Positions 8,101 through 16,744 of a DNA stretch of 64,000 nucleotides are shown here, in pieces. The stretch lies in NCBI GenBank assembly GCA_029261965.1, contig JAJDAH010000070.1:1-64000 (forward strand), read 5' to 3'. Position numbers and translations under genes: made by a program. Every line of letters starts with the position of its first letter. Position 1 is the stretch's first letter. The stretch comes from Polyangiaceae bacterium. Its GTDB lineage: Bacteria; Myxococcota_A; Polyangia; Polyangiales; Polyangiaceae. The notes below the pieces were generated by a model, which saw only the letters and a list, made by a program, of their open reading frames with translations, had not been told where the DNA came from and made no database searches.

Positions 8101-11100
8101 TCAGTCCACGCAGGTCCCGTTGCTGCAGTCGTCGCTCTGGCAGTCGTTGTCGTTCAGGCAGCGATCGAAGTTGGGACAGTTGGGGCAAGAGCCACCGCAA
8201 TCTTGGTCGGTCTCGTTCCCGTTGAGGATGTTATCGCTGCAGCTCGCGCCTTGACACGTGCCCGCGCAGACTCCGCTCGCGCAGTCGTTTCCAGTAGCGC
8301 ACGCTTTGCCGGAACCGCACGGGGGGCACGAGCCGCCGCAATCGGCGCTGGTCTCGTCGTTGTTCAGAACGCCGTCGCCACAATGACCAGCCGCCGGGAG
8401 CTCGCTGCAGCACCGGAAACCTATCCTCCCTTCGCGGTCGTCGCGGTCGTCTTCCTTCTGCTCGTCGCAGCGGAGGTCGTTTGCGTTGTTCGCGAAGTCG
8501 CCCCCACGGGTTCTGCACTTGTCGCCCGAGCCGGAGAAGTTCTGGCAAGAGTCCTCCCACTCCCGGATGTTCCCACTCGCGTCGAACACCGTCGAGAACG
8601 GTGGGGCGGTCCCGACGCAACCCGGGAAGGTGCCGACATCCACTGCCGCTGCGCCCTCGTTGCAGGTCGGTGCGCTGAAGGTGTTGCCGTAGGGATAGCT
8701 ACTCGTGTCACCGTTCGAGCACGAGTTGAACCATTGACTCGTGCCTGCGTGATCCACCCAGTCGAAATCGTTCGTCCCTCCACCAATCTTTCCGCACAAG
8801 CGTTTGCCGGCCCACTGGCAGTAGGCGCGGGCATCGCACCAGTCGACACACACCGCCGGTTTGTTCGGATTGCCGATGGGGTCGAAGGTGGCCGACGTGC
8901 ACCCTCCGCCACCGGTGGCTGGGACGAACGTGTCGTTCCAGCTGCAGTAGCTCGGCTGCCCGTTCGTGTTGTCCATCGTGTCCAGCAGGAAGGCCGCGTA
9001 GCTCGATGCGCGAGTCTCGGTCCGGTCGATGCAGTAGCTGCCGGTTCCCGACAGAATGGGGATCTCCGACATCCCGGTCGGGCACGTGTTGCACACGTTG
9101 GAGCTGCAGCTCCCGCTCGCGCAGTCGCTCCCGCCGGCACACGGTTGCCCGCCGCCACACCCGCCGCAGGTGAGCCCTCCACAGTCGACACCGGTCTCCG
9201 TCCCGTTCTGGACATCGTCGCTACACGTTGGAGCCTGGCAGACGTTGCCGGAGCACACTCCGCTCGTGCAATCCGTCGGGCCGTTGCACCCCTCGCCCGG
9301 ATCGCACCCGGGGCAGGTACCGCCACAATCCTGGTCGCTCTCGGCGCCGTTCTGCACACCATCGGTGCAGCTCGGTGGTTGACAGACGTTGCCGATGCAC
9401 ACGCCGCTCGTGCAGTCACTCGCCTGCGAGCAGGTTTCTCCGACGGGGCACGACGGGCAACTCGGCCCTCCGCAGTCGGTATCGGTCTCGGTACCGTTGG
9501 TCACGCCGTCGGTGCAGAGCGGGGGCTGACAGACGTTGCCGGTACAAACGCCGCTCGCGCAATCCGACGGCAACGTGCAGCCGAAACCGGACCCGCATGT
9601 CGGGCAGGTGCCGCCACCGCAGTCGGGGCCCGTTTCCGCACCGTTCTGAACCGAGTCCATGCACGTTGCCGTCTGGCAAACGTCGAGCGTGCAAACATTG
9701 CTGACGCAATCGGCGGGAACGCTACACCCCCCACCCGGACTGCAAGCCAGCGGGCAAGTCCCGCCACAGTCCTCGTCGGTCTCGGTTCCATTTTGCACCA
9801 TGTCGGTGCAAATCGGCGCCTGGCAAATGTTCCCTGTGCAAACTCCGCTGGTGCAGTCCGAGGGCCCGGCGCACGTCCCGCCAGGCGTGCAGCGACCACA
9901 TGCTGTTGGTCCGCCGCAATCGACGCCAGTCTCGCCGCCGTTACTGACTCCGTCCGAGCAACTCGGCGCTTGGCAGACGTTGCCGGTACACACCCCGCTC
10001 ACGCAATCTGCCGGGACTAGACACGCTCGTGTATCCGCGCAAGCGGGACACGAAGCACCGCCGCAGTCGATGTCGGTCTCGGTGCCGTTCATGACCGTGT
10101 CGCTGCAGCCGGGCGTGGAGCAGACGAAGTTCGTGCAGAACAGTCCGGCCGCACAGTCGGATGGCTGCGCACATCCTTGTCCAACTGGGCAGACCGGGCA
10201 GGCTCCTCCGCCGCAGTCGACGCCGGTTTCGGCGCCGTTCATCACGCCGTCGGGGCACGCCGGCACTTGGCACACCACGTTGCAAACGCGGCTCGCGCAG
10301 TCGGACCCCTGCGTGCACGCGAGTCCGTTGCCACAGGACGGGCACGTGCCACCGCCGCAGTCCGCGGCGGTCTCCGCCCCGTTGATGACCGAGTCCATGC
10401 AGGTTGGTGCCTGACAGATGTTGCCGGTGCAGACGCCGCTCGCGCAGTCCGAGGGTCCCGCGCAACCCCGGGTTGCGGTGCACTTCGGACACACCCCTCC
10501 GCCGCAGTCGACGTCGGTTTCGAGACCATTGACGACGAAGTCGCCACAAGTGGACGCCTGACAGATGTTCGAGACACAGACGCCGCTCGTGCAGTCCGAC
10601 CCGGCGACGCAGGCCCCAGTGTCTGGACAGGCCGCACATGTGCCGCCGCCGCAATCGGAATCAGTCTCGGTCCCGTTGGTGACACCATCCATGCACGACG
10701 GGGCGTCGCAGATCCCCGATGTGCACCGACCGCTCTGGCAATCGGTCGGAGCCAGGCAGATCTGAGTCGGCGCGCACCCCCCACACAAGGTCCCTCCGCA
10801 ATCGACATCAGTCTCGTCTTGGTTGAGCACGGAGTCGGAACAGGTCGCGGGATCGCAGAGGCCGCCGGTGCAACTCAGGCTCGCGCAATCGGCATTCGTA
10901 CCGCAAATCTGACCAGTGGTGCACGAGGGACAAACGCCGCCGCCACAATCGACGTCGGACTCCGCTCCATTGCGGACCATGTCGAAGCAGTTCGGTGCCT
11001 GGCACACGTTGCTCTGGCAGAGGCGGCTCGTGCAGTCGCTATTCTCGATGCAACCGCCGCCTGGAGCGCATGGGCTGCAGTTCGGACCACCGCAGTCCAC

Positions 11101-12444
11101 GTCGGTCTCGCTACCATTCTCGACCATGTCCGAGCACCCAGGAGACGTGCAGCGTCCGGCCGCACAGAAACCCGTCGTGCAGTCGGCATCGACGGCACAA
11201 ACCTCATTCGGTCCGCATTGCGTGCATGACGTTCCACCGCAGTCGACGTCGGTCTCGTCCTGATTGAGAACGAAGTCGAAGCAAGACGCCGCCTGGCACA
11301 CGCTCATGAGGCACACGCCGCTCGCGCAGTCGCCGGCCCATCCGCACGCTTCGCCGTCCCCGCAAAGAGGACAGATACCGCCTCCACAGTCGATGCCCGT
11401 CTCGCTTCCACTGAGCGTTCCATCGGAACATGCCGGTGTGCTGCAGGCTCCACTGATGCACACTCCTCCAAGGCAATCCGGCGGTGTATTGCACGAGCGG
11501 CCGTCGGGGCACCCTGGGCACGCTCCGCCACAGTCGACGTCGCTCTCGTCGCCGTTCAACACACGGTCACTGCAGCCCGGAGCTTGGCAAACCTCGCCGG
11601 TGCATACTCGACTCGTGCAGTCCTCCGGCACGAGGCACATTTCTCCGGCGTCGCAGGGGCCGCAGGTTGCGCCGCCGCAGTCCACGCCGGTCTCGTCTTG
11701 GTTCTGCGTCGAATCCGAGCAAGCCGGGGTGATGCATACGCCGCTCGAGCACGTGCCTCCGCGACAGTCGCCATCCCCACCGCAATTCTCGCCGTCTCGA
11801 CAGCCAGGGCACGCAGTGCCCCCGCAATCCACGTCGCTCTCGTCCCCGTTCTGAATGGCGTCGGAGCAGCTCGGAGCCTGGCACACGCCTCCGATGCAAA
11901 CCTGGCTCGTGCAGTCGCCGTTCGACTGGCACGTCTCACCGTCACCACATGCGGGGCAGGAACCGCCGCAATCGACGTCGGTCTCGTCGCCATTCTGAAC
12001 CAGATCCGTGCAGCCCAGTGGCACGCAGCTTCCGCCCACACATTGTGTGCTCTGACAGTCGCCGGGCACGGTGCACATCTCGCCATCGATGCACGGGCTG
12101 CAGCTGCCGCCGCAATCGACGTCCGTCTCGTCTCCGTTCAACATCGTGTCGGAGCACGTTGGGCCGGCATCGGCACCGGTGCCGGCACCGCCACCGATCC
12201 CGGCGGTTCCGCCAACACCTTGTCCGCCGCTGCCGGCAGAGCCACCGCCACCGCCCGTTCCGCCCGTTCCGCCCGTTCCGCCCGTAGCCACCGCTCCGTC
12301 GGATCCGCCGGTCGCTGTAGCTGCGTCGAGCTCGTCGGCTGGGACGAACTCGAAGGTTTCGTCAGCAAAAGTCGCGCAGCTCCAAACCGAGACGGTCGCC
12401 GCCAAGACTACGACGAACCGGTAGAAATTCTGCCAAACCCTCAA
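8101..12444 (-). CDS. Giant cysteine-rich repeat lipoprotein with FGE-like domain
   Basis: The 1447-residue secreted protein starts with a signal ending VSVWSC (lipobox), then a Gly/Ser/Thr-rich spacer (GGTGGTGGTGGGGGS). Next come 21 tandem repeats of about 48 residues of the form CxDxVxNGxETDxDCGGxxCPxCxxGxxCxxxxDCxSGVCxxxxCQxP. An FGE/sulfatase-modifying-factor fold lies at about residues 1121-1348 (MSEIPILSGTGSYCIDRTE ... WCDARAYCQWAGKRLCG ... GRIGFRCC), followed by two more repeats. The catalytic Cys pair of true FGEs (CxxxYC before GFRC) is not visible, so enzymatic activity is doubtful. The start is inferred as TTG at 12444, overlapping the upstream stop (TTGA); the open frame continues upstream without signal-like sequence. 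Probably a disulfide-rich cell-surface fibre. Confidence 0.88.
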   Translation of the reverse strand: MRVWQNFYRFVVVLAATVSVWSCATFADETFEFVPADELDAATATGGSDGAVATGGTGGTGGTGGGGGSAGSGGQGVGGTAGIGGGAGTGADAGPTCSDTMLNGDETDVDCGGSCSPCIDGEMCTVPGDCQSTQCVGGSCVPLGCTDLVQNGDETDVDCGGSCPACGDGETCQSNGDCTSQVCIGGVCQAPSCSDAIQNGDESDVDCGGTACPGCRDGENCGGDGDCRGGTCSSGVCITPACSDSTQNQDETGVDCGGATCGPCDAGEMCLVPEDCTSRVCTGEVCQAPGCSDRVLNGDESDVDCGGACPGCPDGRSCNTPPDCLGGVCISGACSTPACSDGTLSGSETGIDCGGGICPLCGDGEACGWAGDCASGVCLMSVCQAASCFDFVLNQDETDVDCGGTSCTQCGPNEVCAVDADCTTGFCAAGRCTSPGCSDMVENGSETDVDCGGPNCSPCAPGGGCIENSDCTSRLCQSNVCQAPNCFDMVRNGAESDVDCGGGVCPSCTTGQICGTNADCASLSCTGGLCDPATCSDSVLNQDETDVDCGGTLCGGCAPTQICLAPTDCQSGRCTSGICDAPSCMDGVTNGTETDSDCGGGTCAACPDTGACVAGSDCTSGVCVSNICQASTCGDFVVNGLETDVDCGGGVCPKCTATRGCAGPSDCASGVCTGNICQAPTCMDSVINGAETAADCGGGTCPSCGNGLACTQGSDCASRVCNVVCQVPACPDGVMNGAETGVDCGGGACPVCPVGQGCAQPSDCAAGLFCTNFVCSTPGCSDTVMNGTETDIDCGGASCPACADTRACLVPADCVSGVCTGNVCQAPSCSDGVSNGGETGVDCGGPTACGRCTPGGTCAGPSDCTSGVCTGNICQAPICTDMVQNGTETDEDCGGTCPLACSPGGGCSVPADCVSNVCTLDVCQTATCMDSVQNGAETGPDCGGGTCPTCGSGFGCTLPSDCASGVCTGNVCQPPLCTDGVTNGTETDTDCGGPSCPSCPVGETCSQASDCTSGVCIGNVCQPPSCTDGVQNGAESDQDCGGTCPGCDPGEGCNGPTDCTSGVCSGNVCQAPTCSDDVQNGTETGVDCGGLTCGGCGGGQPCAGGSDCASGSCSSNVCNTCPTGMSEIPILSGTGSYCIDRTETRASSYAAFLLDTMDNTNGQPSYCSWNDTFVPATGGGGCTSATFDPIGNPNKPAVCVDWCDARAYCQWAGKRLCGKIGGGTNDFDWVDHAGTSQWFNSCSNGDTSSYPYGNTFSAPTCNEGAAAVDVGTFPGCVGTAPPFSTVFDASGNIREWEDSCQNFSGSGDKCRTRGGDFANNANDLRCDEQKEDDRDDREGRIGFRCCSELPAAGHCGDGVLNNDETSADCGGSCPPCGSGKACATGNDCASGVCAGTCQGASCSDNILNGNETDQDCGGSCPNCPNFDRCLNDNDCQSDDCSNGTCVD
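9086..12156 (-). repeat. Array of 21 tandem coding repeats of about 146 bp
   Basis: The repeats encode the cysteine-rich units of the giant lipoprotein. They are divergent at DNA level but hold the core NGxETDVDCGG and DCxSGVCxxxxCQAP almost throughout. Each carries eight cysteines in most copies, consistent with four disulfides per unit. Unit length varies by 1-2 codons. Two further units lie after the FGE-like domain (about 8101-8390). The array produces long spurious open frames on the opposite strand. Confidence 0.85.
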
Positions 12445-13457
12445 AATGCCCCCCGCAGCCCGGCGGAGCCAACGCCGGCGTAGGCGGCCACCGAAGGCCC
12501 TTCGCCGCTCGGCGCAGTGAGCCACAGCGTGACTCCGGCGGCCACACCGACGAAGCCTACGATGTAGCTCGCGGTTGACACCGTGCGAAGTGTTTCGAAC
12601 GAATTGAAATCGTCCTCGGCTTGGGAGCCCAAGGCGCACCGGCGTTCAGGACACGCTTTTTTCGCCGAGTCGAGCTTGTTGTTCGCCATCAGCGCGGTCG
12701 CCAACCCGACACCGAGCCCAGCCGCTCCCACCCCGAGGCTCGTGTACGCGAGGATCCGCTGCGTCTTGCCCTTCTTCACTCCACGGTCACCCACCGTCGT
12801 GGGTGAGCTGTCGGTCGTGGAGATCGTCGGCGCCGCACGCGTGACCGGCGCAGCTCCGGGCACGAGGGTCAACACGATCCGTTCGCTCTTTCCTTCGGCG
12901 AGCGTCACTTCCGCGCGGGCGCCCTCTCCGTCCGGCGTCGCCGCGCTGATCCGATGTTTACCGGGGTCCACCGACATCGAGACGCCGACGAGGGCGCTCT
13001 TGATGGGTTTGTCGTCGAACTTGACGACGAGGTCGGGGTGGTCAGCACCGGGACCCTCGAGCAGCACGGTCACTTTCGGTATGCGCGGCCGAAGCGCGGC
13101 AACCTCGCCGCGAGCACTCTCGACGGCAGCGCGAAACTGCTTGCTCGATTTCTCATCGACCTTCGCGCGCACCGCCCGCATGTAGGCTTCGCTCGCCTCG
13201 ACGAGCCTACCGAGCTTCTCGAGCGCGCGCGCTTCCAGCACCGAGAGCGTGGGAGCAGCAATCAGGGCATAGGCCCGCCGCATGAAGTCGACGGCCTTTT
13301 CGTAGTCCCCGCCATCAAACGCTTTTCGCCCCTCGATCGCCAGGCCGCGGGCGGCGTTGCGCGTCGTATCGTCGACTTCGTCGGCGACGCTCGGCGGCGC
13401 TGCGAGCACCGCGGCGAGAACGGCGGCGGCAAAGAAGCGACCGGAAGATAGGCGCAT
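12441..13457 (-). CDS. Membrane protein with TPR-like and PEGA-like regions
   Basis: The 338-residue protein begins with a cleavable signal (MRLSSGRFFAAAVLAAVLAAPPSVADE). A TPR-like helical region follows (EGRKAFDGGDYEKAVDFMRRAYALIAAPTLSVLEARALEKLGR, about residues 40-85), then a beta-rich segment with PEGA-like character (VSMSVDPGKHRISAATPDGEGARAEVTLAEGKSERIVLTL, about 170-210). Two hydrophobic segments near the C-terminus (ILAYTSLGVGAAGLGVGLATALM and SYIVGFVGVAAGVTLWLTA) should span the membrane. This architecture is common beside Ser/Thr kinases in myxobacteria. The kinase gene ends 14 nt upstream and the giant repeat lipoprotein starts inside this gene's stop, so the three probably form one operon. 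Confidence 0.8.
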   Translation of the reverse strand: MRLSSGRFFAAAVLAAVLAAPPSVADEVDDTTRNAARGLAIEGRKAFDGGDYEKAVDFMRRAYALIAAPTLSVLEARALEKLGRLVEASEAYMRAVRAKVDEKSSKQFRAAVESARGEVAALRPRIPKVTVLLEGPGADHPDLVVKFDDKPIKSALVGVSMSVDPGKHRISAATPDGEGARAEVTLAEGKSERIVLTLVPGAAPVTRAAPTISTTDSSPTTVGDRGVKKGKTQRILAYTSLGVGAAGLGVGLATALMANNKLDSAKKACPERRCALGSQAEDDFNSFETLRTVSTASYIVGFVGVAAGVTLWLTAPSGEGPSVAAYAGVGSAGLRGAF

Positions 13458-13471
13458 CCCCTGATACTAGC

Positions 13472-15406
13472 TCAGAACCCGAACTCCTCTCCATCCACGG
13501 GTTTCTTCTGTGGGGGCTTTTCCGGACCTTTGGGCTTCGGTTTCGGGGCAATCGCGGGTGTTGGTGCCGGTGCGGGCGCCGACTTTCCTCCAAGCGTCCT
13601 GGCCGGAGAAACCGGGCGCGGCGGTGTCTTGATCGGAGCAGCCGCTTTCCCTGCCTTTTCCGGCTCGATCTCGACCTTCGGGGAGCTCGACGCCGTTCTG
13701 GGATCGCTGTCCGAGCTCTCTTCCGGCACGGCTTGCTCGGACGCCCGTTCGGGATCCGACGACACCCTAGCCGTTTCCAGGCCGGGCGCATTGCGACCCT
13801 CGACCGGGCTCGGGGCGGGACGCCGTGCCAGGAAAAATCCCAACCCGACCGCCGCCAGCGCCCCAACGAGCAACAACAAGTAAACGGGCACCTTCGACTT
13901 GGCGGGCGGCGGATCACTCTCGAAAACGATCGGAACCGAATCAATGGGCAGCTCAGCGTCTGAACTCGCTGGCGTCACATCGTCGAACCGACCTGCTGGC
14001 GTCCGCGGCATCGGCGGCAGGTCTCCGCCCGAGCGCGAGGATGGAGCGTTGTCCAACGTGATATCGCCGTGGCTCGGGCGAGCCGTCATTCCGCTCGCTG
14101 GGGGTCGGTCGGAATCGAACTGGTCGCTCGACGGGACACTTTCGAGCCAGTTCGTCTTGATCGATTGCGCGCAGATGTCTTCTTTGATGCCTCGTTGGTA
14201 GAGCCACAGAGCCAGAGCTTCGCCGAGCGCCCGGATGCTTCCCCAACGCTCTTCGCGATCTTTGCGTAACCCTCGCTCGATGATTTCCCAGAGGTCGTTG
14301 TCTCCGCCGGCGAGCTCGGTGCAAGGAACCGGATCTTGCTCCAAAATCGACATGAGCTGGGCGTTGTAGTTCGCCTCTTCGAACGGGAGCTTCCCGGTCA
14401 CGCACTCGTACAAGACGACACAGTACGACCAGATGTCCGAGCGATAGTCGACGTCGAGCTTGCCGCGGGCTTGCTCGGGGGACATGTAGTCGGGACTACC
14501 GAGGAGCGTGCCCTCGATGGTGATGCCCTTCTTCTCAGCATGCTCCGTCTTCGCGATCCCGAAGTCCACGACCTTGGGCTGAGTCCGACCGGACTCGGTC
14601 TTGGTGATGAAAATATTGTCCGGTTTCAAGTCGCGGTGGACGACGCTTTTTGCGTGTGCCGAGTCGAGCGCATCGGCGATCGGCAGCAGGAGTTGTGCGG
14701 CGTAGGTGGCAGGAAGGCGCGCGTCTTTATCGAGGAGATCCCCGAGATTCTCCCCGTCGAGCAGCTCCATCACGATGTAGGGGTCGCCCCGAGACGTTTG
14801 GCCGAAGTCGAAGACTTGCACGATCGCCGGATGTCCCAGGCGAGCGGCCAAACGTGCTTCGGTCAAGAGACGCTTGGCGGCGTCGCCGCTGTCGAGCTCG
14901 GTGCGGATCATCTTGATCGCGACATGCGCTTCGAGCGCCAGGTTGCGCGCCACCCAGACCGAACCCATGCCGCCTTCGCCGAGCGCGCGAATCAGCTTGT
15001 ACTTGTCCGCGATAATCTCGCCAGCGAGATACCCCCCGCCGGGCGGGGTCGAAAAACGCCCGGTCTCGGGCTTCGGCGGAGGCTTCTTTCGCCCGGCGCC
15101 CGGTGTGGACTGGCGTCGCACGGGACTTGGCGCTCTCGATTCCCGAGGCGGACTCGGAGCGGCGGAGACTCGGACGGGACGCGCTTCTTTCACGACAGGT
15201 GACGCGGGCCGCGCGTGCCTTGCCGCCGGGGTCTTGGGCGTCGCGTCGCCTTTGGGCGCCGGGCGCGGCGGTGGCGATTTCGCCGATGCCCCAGCCTGCG
15301 CGATGGACTTGAGGCCCGGCGCAATGCCCTTCTTCACGGGCGCTCGTTCCTTCGGCGGAGGCCTCCCGCGAGGCAAAGGCGGCTTCTTCCTCTGAACTTT
15401 CGACAC
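13472..15406 (-). CDS. Membrane-anchored Hanks-type Ser/Thr protein kinase
   Basis: The 644-residue protein has a long Pro/Lys/Arg-rich N-terminal tail (residues 1-125), then a complete kinase domain (about 135-395). The glycine loop is GEGGMGSVWVA, the ATP Lys is in HVAIKMI, the catalytic loop is VVHRDLKPDN, then DFGIAK and the activation-segment end GSPDYMSPEQ. After a linker, one transmembrane helix (VPVYLLLLVGALAAVGLGFFLA, about 525-546) leads to a Pro/Lys-rich C-terminal tail presumably outside the membrane. All catalytic residues are present. The downstream membrane protein and giant lipoprotein are likely co-transcribed, but substrates are unknown. Confidence 0.95.
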   Translation of the reverse strand: MSKVQRKKPPLPRGRPPPKERAPVKKGIAPGLKSIAQAGASAKSPPPRPAPKGDATPKTPAARHARPASPVVKEARPVRVSAAPSPPRESRAPSPVRRQSTPGAGRKKPPPKPETGRFSTPPGGGYLAGEIIADKYKLIRALGEGGMGSVWVARNLALEAHVAIKMIRTELDSGDAAKRLLTEARLAARLGHPAIVQVFDFGQTSRGDPYIVMELLDGENLGDLLDKDARLPATYAAQLLLPIADALDSAHAKSVVHRDLKPDNIFITKTESGRTQPKVVDFGIAKTEHAEKKGITIEGTLLGSPDYMSPEQARGKLDVDYRSDIWSYCVVLYECVTGKLPFEEANYNAQLMSILEQDPVPCTELAGGDNDLWEIIERGLRKDREERWGSIRALGEALALWLYQRGIKEDICAQSIKTNWLESVPSSDQFDSDRPPASGMTARPSHGDITLDNAPSSRSGGDLPPMPRTPAGRFDDVTPASSDAELPIDSVPIVFESDPPPAKSKVPVYLLLLVGALAAVGLGFFLARRPAPSPVEGRNAPGLETARVSSDPERASEQAVPEESSDSDPRTASSSPKVEIEPEKAGKAAAPIKTPPRPVSPARTLGGKSAPAPAPTPAIAPKPKPKGPEKPPQKKPVDGEEFGF

Positions 15407-15514
15407 CTTTGGGCCAAAGTATATCGCAACGAGGGCGCCGGGCGCCCGTCCACTAGCTAGCCGAAACCGGGTGGGTTTTGCGGGAGTTTTTTCCCCTGCC
15501 CGCCGGCCGGTGGC

Positions 15515-16744
15515 TCAACCACCCATCTTTTTGGCGATACCAGCGACGTCGACGCCGGTAGCCGCGCGGATCTGTTCGGCTGCGCCGATGGTTTTTCGAG
15601 CAAGCTCGCTGCCCGGCGAGCTGGTCGGCAGAACCGTCATCTTGCCGATCTTCAAGCGGTGATGCGCTCCGGAGACGCGGGTCAGCATGGGCAGCAAGTT
15701 TTGAAGCGCGAGCACGTCGCGCGCGCCAGTGCCACCGGCGCGATAGGCTTCGACGAGCATCTTGAGGCTCGCCGCCTCGGCTCGCCCACGCTCGACGGTG
15801 GAGGCCGCGTCACCGCGGGCGGCTTCGACAGCTGCTCGCATCTGAGCGAGCGCGGGCTGAACGACGTCGGCGTCGAGTCGCCGTTTCTCCTGGAGCGCAC
15901 GCGCCTTCTGCCGCTCGATCTCGGCTTTGGTCTGCGCAACTTGTGCTGAAACCTGCCCCCGCGCCTCGTTGATCATCGCTTCGCGTCGACCGACCGCATC
16001 GGCGATTCGTTTTTTCGTTTCTTCGCGCGCGACCGCCAGATCCGCGTTCACCTTCGCCACCTCGCCGCCCGCCCAGTTCGCCGATTGCTGGACCGCGGCA
16101 TCCGCTCGCGCCGACGCTTCCGCGATGGCCTGCTTCTGGTTGAGCGACGCGGTTCGAATCCGGCCGATGGAGGAAAGATAGGTCACCTCGTCGGTCACGT
16201 TCTGAATCTTGAGCGTGTCGAGCACGAGTCCCATTCGAGTCATGTCGTGCTCCGCCTCCTCGAGCAGGAGCTGAGCGAACTGCAACTTATCCTCATTCAC
16301 CTGCTCCGGCGTGAGCTTCGCGAGCACGCCGCGGAGGTTGCCCTCGAGGGTTTCTTTCGCCACGTGGTAAATCTCTTCTCGAGACCTCCCGAGAAATCGT
16401 TCAACGGCGTTCGCCAACATCGGCTCCTCTCCCGGGAGCTTGATGTTCGCGACCCCTTGAATCGTGAGCGGGATCCCTCCCTTGGTGAACGCCCGCTCCA
16501 CGTTCACCATCACGGTGAACATGCTCAGGTCGAGGCGCTCGACGCGCTCGACCAGCGGTTTGCGCATCGACCGCCCACCGCGGACGAACCGGTAGCCGAC
16601 TCGACGTTCGGGCAATTTGCGAGTCGTGCCACTGAAGATGAGCGCTTCGTTCGGCGTGGCGACGTACATCAGTTTCTTGATTCCGACGTAGATGCCCAAA
16701 ACGACGATCCCCGCCGTGAAACCCAGGACGAGCAGGACCTCCAT
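15515..16744 (-). CDS. SPFH-domain flotillin-like protein
   Basis: The 409-residue protein has an N-terminal membrane helix (MEVLLVLGFTAGIVVLGIYVG) and an SPFH domain (about residues 35-190: PNEALIFSG ... RVERLDLSMFTVMV ... IQGVANIKLPGE). A long Ala/Glu-rich coiled coil (about 195-310) and a C-terminal oligomerisation tail follow. Flotillins scaffold ordered membrane microdomains. The start is the ATG at 16744, which overlaps the stop of the upstream SPFH gene (ATGA). With the NfeD gene at 18083 this forms a typical flotillin/NfeD operon, unusual in having two tandem flotillin paralogues. Confidence 0.9.
   Translation of the reverse strand: MEVLLVLGFTAGIVVLGIYVGIKKLMYVATPNEALIFSGTTRKLPERRVGYRFVRGGRSMRKPLVERVERLDLSMFTVMVNVERAFTKGGIPLTIQGVANIKLPGEEPMLANAVERFLGRSREEIYHVAKETLEGNLRGVLAKLTPEQVNEDKLQFAQLLLEEAEHDMTRMGLVLDTLKIQNVTDEVTYLSSIGRIRTASLNQKQAIAEASARADAAVQQSANWAGGEVAKVNADLAVAREETKKRIADAVGRREAMINEARGQVSAQVAQTKAEIERQKARALQEKRRLDADVVQPALAQMRAAVEAARGDAASTVERGRAEAASLKMLVEAYRAGGTGARDVLALQNLLPMLTRVSGAHHRLKIGKMTVLPTSSPGSELARKTIGAAEQIRAATGVDVAGIAKKMGG

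Noticed and set aside
8203..10020. 605-residue open frame on the plus strand opposite the giant repeat gene
   Set aside because: It is Ala/Arg/Val-rich, mirrors the periodic repeats and has no signal, motif or family. It is the antisense of the cysteine-rich repeats.
9056..12424. Direct repeats that might be read as a CRISPR array
   Set aside because: Period is about 146 bp, units are coding and divergent, and there are no short identical repeats with unique spacers or cas genes.
15460..15514. Inverted repeat and run of T in ttttgcgggagttttttcccc as a terminator
   Set aside because: The T-run is on the plus strand, while both flanking genes are on the minus strand, so it is not a terminator for them.
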